A model generated the notes under the pieces. The model searched no databases and had not been told where the DNA came from. It saw only the letters and a program-made list of their open reading frames with translations. Shown piece by piece: positions 40,148 to 42,732 of a stretch of DNA of 42,732 bases; the first letter of the stretch is position 1, and every line of letters begins with the position of its first letter. Source of the stretch: JAJFTV01 sp036825755 (lineage in GTDB: Bacteria > Chloroflexota > Anaerolineae > Anaerolineales > Anaerolineaceae); NCBI GenBank assembly GCA_036825755.1, contig DAISXR010000020.1:1-42732 (forward strand), in the 5' to 3' direction. Both the position numbers and the translations under genes were made by a program.

Positions 40148-40709
40148 AGCCCGGGAACTCCTCATGGAGAGTATTAGAAGCCTGCAAATCATGCATAAAG
40201 TCTGCCATGTTCATCTCGCCGGAGGCAAACGCCTGGATCCGTTTGTAGCGGTAGGCTGCGTAATACTCCATGCCGCTGATGGTGGTGATGACGATTTGCG
40301 GGTCGGTGATTTCGTCCTGCCATTCCAGTACCTGGCGGTAGTAGATGATCTTCTGTGGTTCATTGATACCAAAGTTGCCAACCGGGGTGGTCCAGTTGAT
40401 CATCATCATCAGACGAGCCAGATCCGTGGCGGCCTCATCCGCAAATTCAAACGGAAAGCGGATGAAAAGCTGCAAAAAATCAATCTTGGCCTCATTGTCC
40501 CCGTCGTCTGTTTCCAGGTTGGCATCCTCGCCAGCTCCCAGCCGCAGCAAATCGCTCAGGAAGAACCCCACAATCTGCAAAGGCGGTACCTGGCGAAGAG
40601 AAACGGTCAGTTGATAGATATCGTTTCCTTCGGCCAGTTGGGAAGACAGAGCCGGGTAACGCATATCGCGTAAAGTTGTAGCAATTTCATCGAACAGTTG
40701 ACTGTGCAT
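40131..40709 (-). CDS. YbjN/secretion-chaperone-like protein
   Basis: 192 residues; start 40709 with AAGGAT upstream. The sequence LQLFIRFPFEFADEAATDLA-R-L-M-M-M-I-N...G-N-F-G-I-N-E-P-Q-K-I-I-Y-Y-R-Q-V-L-E-W resembles the YbjN/CesT-like fold, with helix, strand pair 'FG....IYYR' and helix. This is my reading of the pattern, not a database hit. Proteins of this fold hold effectors of type III secretion. It stands 20 bases behind the large truncated gene and directly before the cap gene, so a chaperone for that neighbour is a reasonable hypothesis. The absence of membrane helices fits a cytoplasmic protein. Confidence 0.7.
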   Translation of the reverse strand: MHSQLFDEIATTLRDMRYPALSSQLAEGNDIYQLTVSLRQVPPLQIVGFFLSDLLRLGAGEDANLETDDGDNEAKIDFLQLFIRFPFEFADEAATDLARLMMMINWTTPVGNFGINEPQKIIYYRQVLEWQDEITDPQIVITTISGMEYYAAYRYKRIQAFASGEMNMADFMHDLQASNTLHEEFPGYDLRN

Positions 40710-40729
40710 GATGATCCTTAATCATTCCT

Positions 40730-42732
40730 CTAAAACTTGGATAATTTAGACTTAATCAGGTCTTTTGCGGCTTCAGGATCTTCTTCCGCCCAGGCTTTCA
40801 GATCAGGCGCATCGGTGTCACTGATCTTTAATACCTCACGGGCAAAGCGGACGGCATCCGGGTGCGGGATGGCCCACAGACGGATCAACTCGTCGGCCAT
40901 ACTGCCGAGTTCAGATTCATCCGGCTCGCTTACCTTGCCCAGGATGGCATTGGCAATACCTGTAACAAGACCCAGCCCGCCAAAGACTGCGGCTGAGATC
41001 TTTCCGGCGGAGGAGTTACCAAAAAACGAACTGATACCGCTGGCGGTGGTGAAAGCGCTCTTGAGTGTATCGAGGCTCTTTCCAGCACGGTTCTGATTTT
41101 TCGCGGTGAACTGGGCGATCTTGTTCATGCTGGTTTCATTGGCATTGGCCGGGCTGGCTTTGACAAACTTGTTCGCGCCGCTGCTGCGTCCGAAACTCTT
41201 GAACATGCCGATCCCGCCGCGTATCATACCGAGTGAGCCGGTCGCTGTGGCAAAGGAGGCAGAAGCGTAATCGGCGCGCGAGGACAGGCCGGATTCCTCG
41301 TCCTTATCCGGGTCATTTATCTTGGAGGAATTGCTGACCATAGAACTGATACTGCCCCCCAGACCCAGCGCAGAGGATGCTGTGCCCCATATACCTTCGC
41401 GGGTATGTTTGGCCCCCAGGGCTTTTGAGGCGGCCGAAGCGTTTTTTCGCCTGGCCATGCGCTGACCACGGGCGAGATGAGACAGCGATCCGATCAGGGT
41501 CATGCTTTGTACAACGGTATCCAGGCTGGCAGCGCCCAGGCCAATCCCTGAGGAGACCGCGTTGGATTCACCTTCTTTTTCGGTGGCTGAAGCGATGCTG
41601 CTGCTGGTACCTGCGCCACCTGAAAGTGCATCCACGATGGGGTTATCAAAGATTTTTTGAGCTTTTTCACCCAGGCTGCTGGTTTTATCCTGCTTGTATT
41701 GTGCCTTACTGAGGATTTTCTTCCGTTCCACATCAGTCGCGGCACCCAGAATATCGCGGCGGGTAGTTGTATCAAACTGATTCCATTCCTCCGGTGTCAA
41801 AGAAGCATCGGCTGTTTTGATTTGAGCCCACTTATCATAGGCAAGCGCTTTAAAGGTATCATCACGTGGGAACGTACCTGTTACGGCTGCCCGGCCAAGC
41901 TCCTGCGCGTGCTGGGTGGCGGTGGTGGGAATACTTTCCAAAATCTTGCGCTGCTCATTGAAAATTCCGTTCCATTTGGCAAAAGGTACCTGGAAGAAGG
42001 TGATGATCTTTTCCAGAGCGGTGCTGTCAAAGATTTCCTGATTATCGCCATTTCTGGGCCATGAATTTTCGCGTGCCGCTTTAGCAAGTTGCTTAATGTA
42101 CGGTTTGGTCCGTAAATTGATCAAAGCGTTACGTCGTTCTTTGGCCTGTGAATTCCATGCCCTGAATGTCATTTTGAAATTTTCGTAGATGGCGCGCAGT
42201 AAAGTGCCATCCAACAGATCGTTGTCCGCCCCGTCTTTTACCCAGTTGTCATAGAAGATCATGTCCACGATTCCGACCAGCAGTTCAGGTTCGGCCAGCA
42301 TCCCCTTCACAAGGGTACGCTTTTGATCCGAGAGGGCGTTCCATTTCGTCTGGGTGACCCCCATTTCCTTCAGCGTTTCAGGAATCGGATTTTGTACCGG
42401 AGGTGGTGTCTTAGGCGCGGTTTTAGGAGCCGGAAGCGGCGGCAGGGCCTTATTTTGTGGGACGGGAGGCTTTGTGCCGGTTTTCGGCCCGGTTTGCTGC
42501 GCAGTTTGCGGAGAGGTTTGTGTTGTGGTCTGTGGTGCAATGACAGGTTGCTGTCGGACAGGGACAGGGGGTAGGGGGCCTCTCGGAACCTGATGTGCCG
42601 TTGGGTTAACGGTGGTGTTCTGGGTTACGGGATTGGATACAACAGGCGACGGTTGAGGAGGTAGAGGGGGCAACCGGCGCGGGGGCTGAGAGGTAGTGGA
42701 GGGGGAGGTATTGCCGCCCTCGCGCTGAACCA
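40730..42732 (-). CDS. candidate injected protein: Pro-rich linker, helical region, Gly/Ala-rich hydrophobic C-terminal part; 5'-truncated
   Basis: 666 residues are visible and the frame is open to the window edge; the TTG at 42673 is internal. The visible start has V-Q-R-E-G-G, then a Pro/Gln/Thr-rich linker of about 110 residues. A charged helical domain follows (about 130-350, LKEMGVTQTKWNALSDQKRT), then a Gly/Ser/Ala-rich region (about 360-610) with moderately hydrophobic stretches (GIGLGAASLDTVVQSMTLIG, AAVFGGLGLVTGIANAILG). It ends with an acidic helix. Q-R-E pieces before such linkers are common behind DUF4157 domains of eCIS cargo, so the missing N-terminus may hold one. A membrane-acting toxin or a structural tape protein are both possible. 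Confidence 0.72.
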   Translation of the reverse strand, partial: VQREGGNTSPSTTSQPPRRLPPLPPQPSPVVSNPVTQNTTVNPTAHQVPRGPLPPVPVRQQPVIAPQTTTQTSPQTAQQTGPKTGTKPPVPQNKALPPLPAPKTAPKTPPPVQNPIPETLKEMGVTQTKWNALSDQKRTLVKGMLAEPELLVGIVDMIFYDNWVKDGADNDLLDGTLLRAIYENFKMTFRAWNSQAKERRNALINLRTKPYIKQLAKAARENSWPRNGDNQEIFDSTALEKIITFFQVPFAKWNGIFNEQRKILESIPTTATQHAQELGRAAVTGTFPRDDTFKALAYDKWAQIKTADASLTPEEWNQFDTTTRRDILGAATDVERKKILSKAQYKQDKTSSLGEKAQKIFDNPIVDALSGGAGTSSSIASATEKEGESNAVSSGIGLGAASLDTVVQSMTLIGSLSHLARGQRMARRKNASAASKALGAKHTREGIWGTASSALGLGGSISSMVSNSSKINDPDKDEESGLSSRADYASASFATATGSLGMIRGGIGMFKSFGRSSGANKFVKASPANANETSMNKIAQFTAKNQNRAGKSLDTLKSAFTTASGISSFFGNSSAGKISAAVFGGLGLVTGIANAILGKVSEPDESELGSMADELIRLWAIPHPDAVRFAREVLKISDTDAPDLKAWAEEDPEAAKDLIKSKLSKF

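Overview
The window looks like part of a Chloroflexota (probably Anaerolineae) genome, most likely from a metagenome assembly. This is an inference. It rests on the Thr/Glu/Ala-repeat linker behind the lipobox of the substrate-binding lipoprotein, the even GC content, the mix of anaerobic redox genes with a contractile injection system, and a run of exactly 100 N (8474-8573). No tRNA, rRNA, CRISPR array, insertion sequence or origin was found.

Left part (1-13.6 kb). A plus-strand operon opens the window: the 3' end of a NuoG/formate-dehydrogenase-like molybdopterin oxidoreductase, then two NfnA/NfnB (SudB/SudA)-like subunits, closed by a bidirectional terminator. On the minus strand follows a dipeptide/oligopeptide ABC transporter (binding lipoprotein and two permeases, no ATPases) with a good sigma70-type promoter and an internal hairpin after the lipoprotein gene. 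Then come a small NTF2-like unknown, two gene fragments on either side of the N gap (SPL-type radical SAM and DUF4287), a 420-residue unknown, a cupin, and a metal/redox-flavoured group (CGGC protein, His-rich dinitrogenase-cofactor-like protein, XRE-cupin regulator). A divergent gene for a papain-like C39-family protein stands at the border.

Right part (13.7-42.7 kb, all minus strand, mostly gaps of 0-120 bases or overlaps). This is an extracellular contractile injection system (eCIS/Afp/PVC-like) locus, transcribed right to left. The order is: a truncated large protein with a proline-rich linker and Gly/Ala-rich hydrophobic part (candidate cargo), a YbjN/chaperone-like protein, a DUF4255 cap protein, sheath, two gp19-type tube proteins, a tail-assembly-chaperone-like gene, a DUF6760-like reading frame, a small helical protein, a third gp19-type protein, a disordered 851-residue protein, a LysM tube-baseplate adaptor, VgrG-like spike, PAAR tip, gp25, baseplate J, a gpI-like protein and a DUF4159-containing protein. 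Behind these core genes lies an unusual module: an FHA protein, a two-TM protein, a giant FHA-TM-Ig repeat protein, a LivK-type binding lipoprotein and a membrane-anchored SLT transglycosylase. I infer that this module docks the particle at the membrane/cell wall and may control it by phospho-threonine recognition.

The most striking observation is at 35935-35985. The tail-assembly-chaperone-like frame ends in a G8 run two codons before its stop, the DUF6760-like frame follows in the -1 frame with no start codon of its own, and a 13-bp hairpin begins 7 nt behind the G run. This has the layout of a -1 programmed ribosomal frameshift, analogous to lambda G/GT. No AAA+ ATPase, tape measure or evident tail fibre is in view; they may lie beyond position 42732 or elsewhere.
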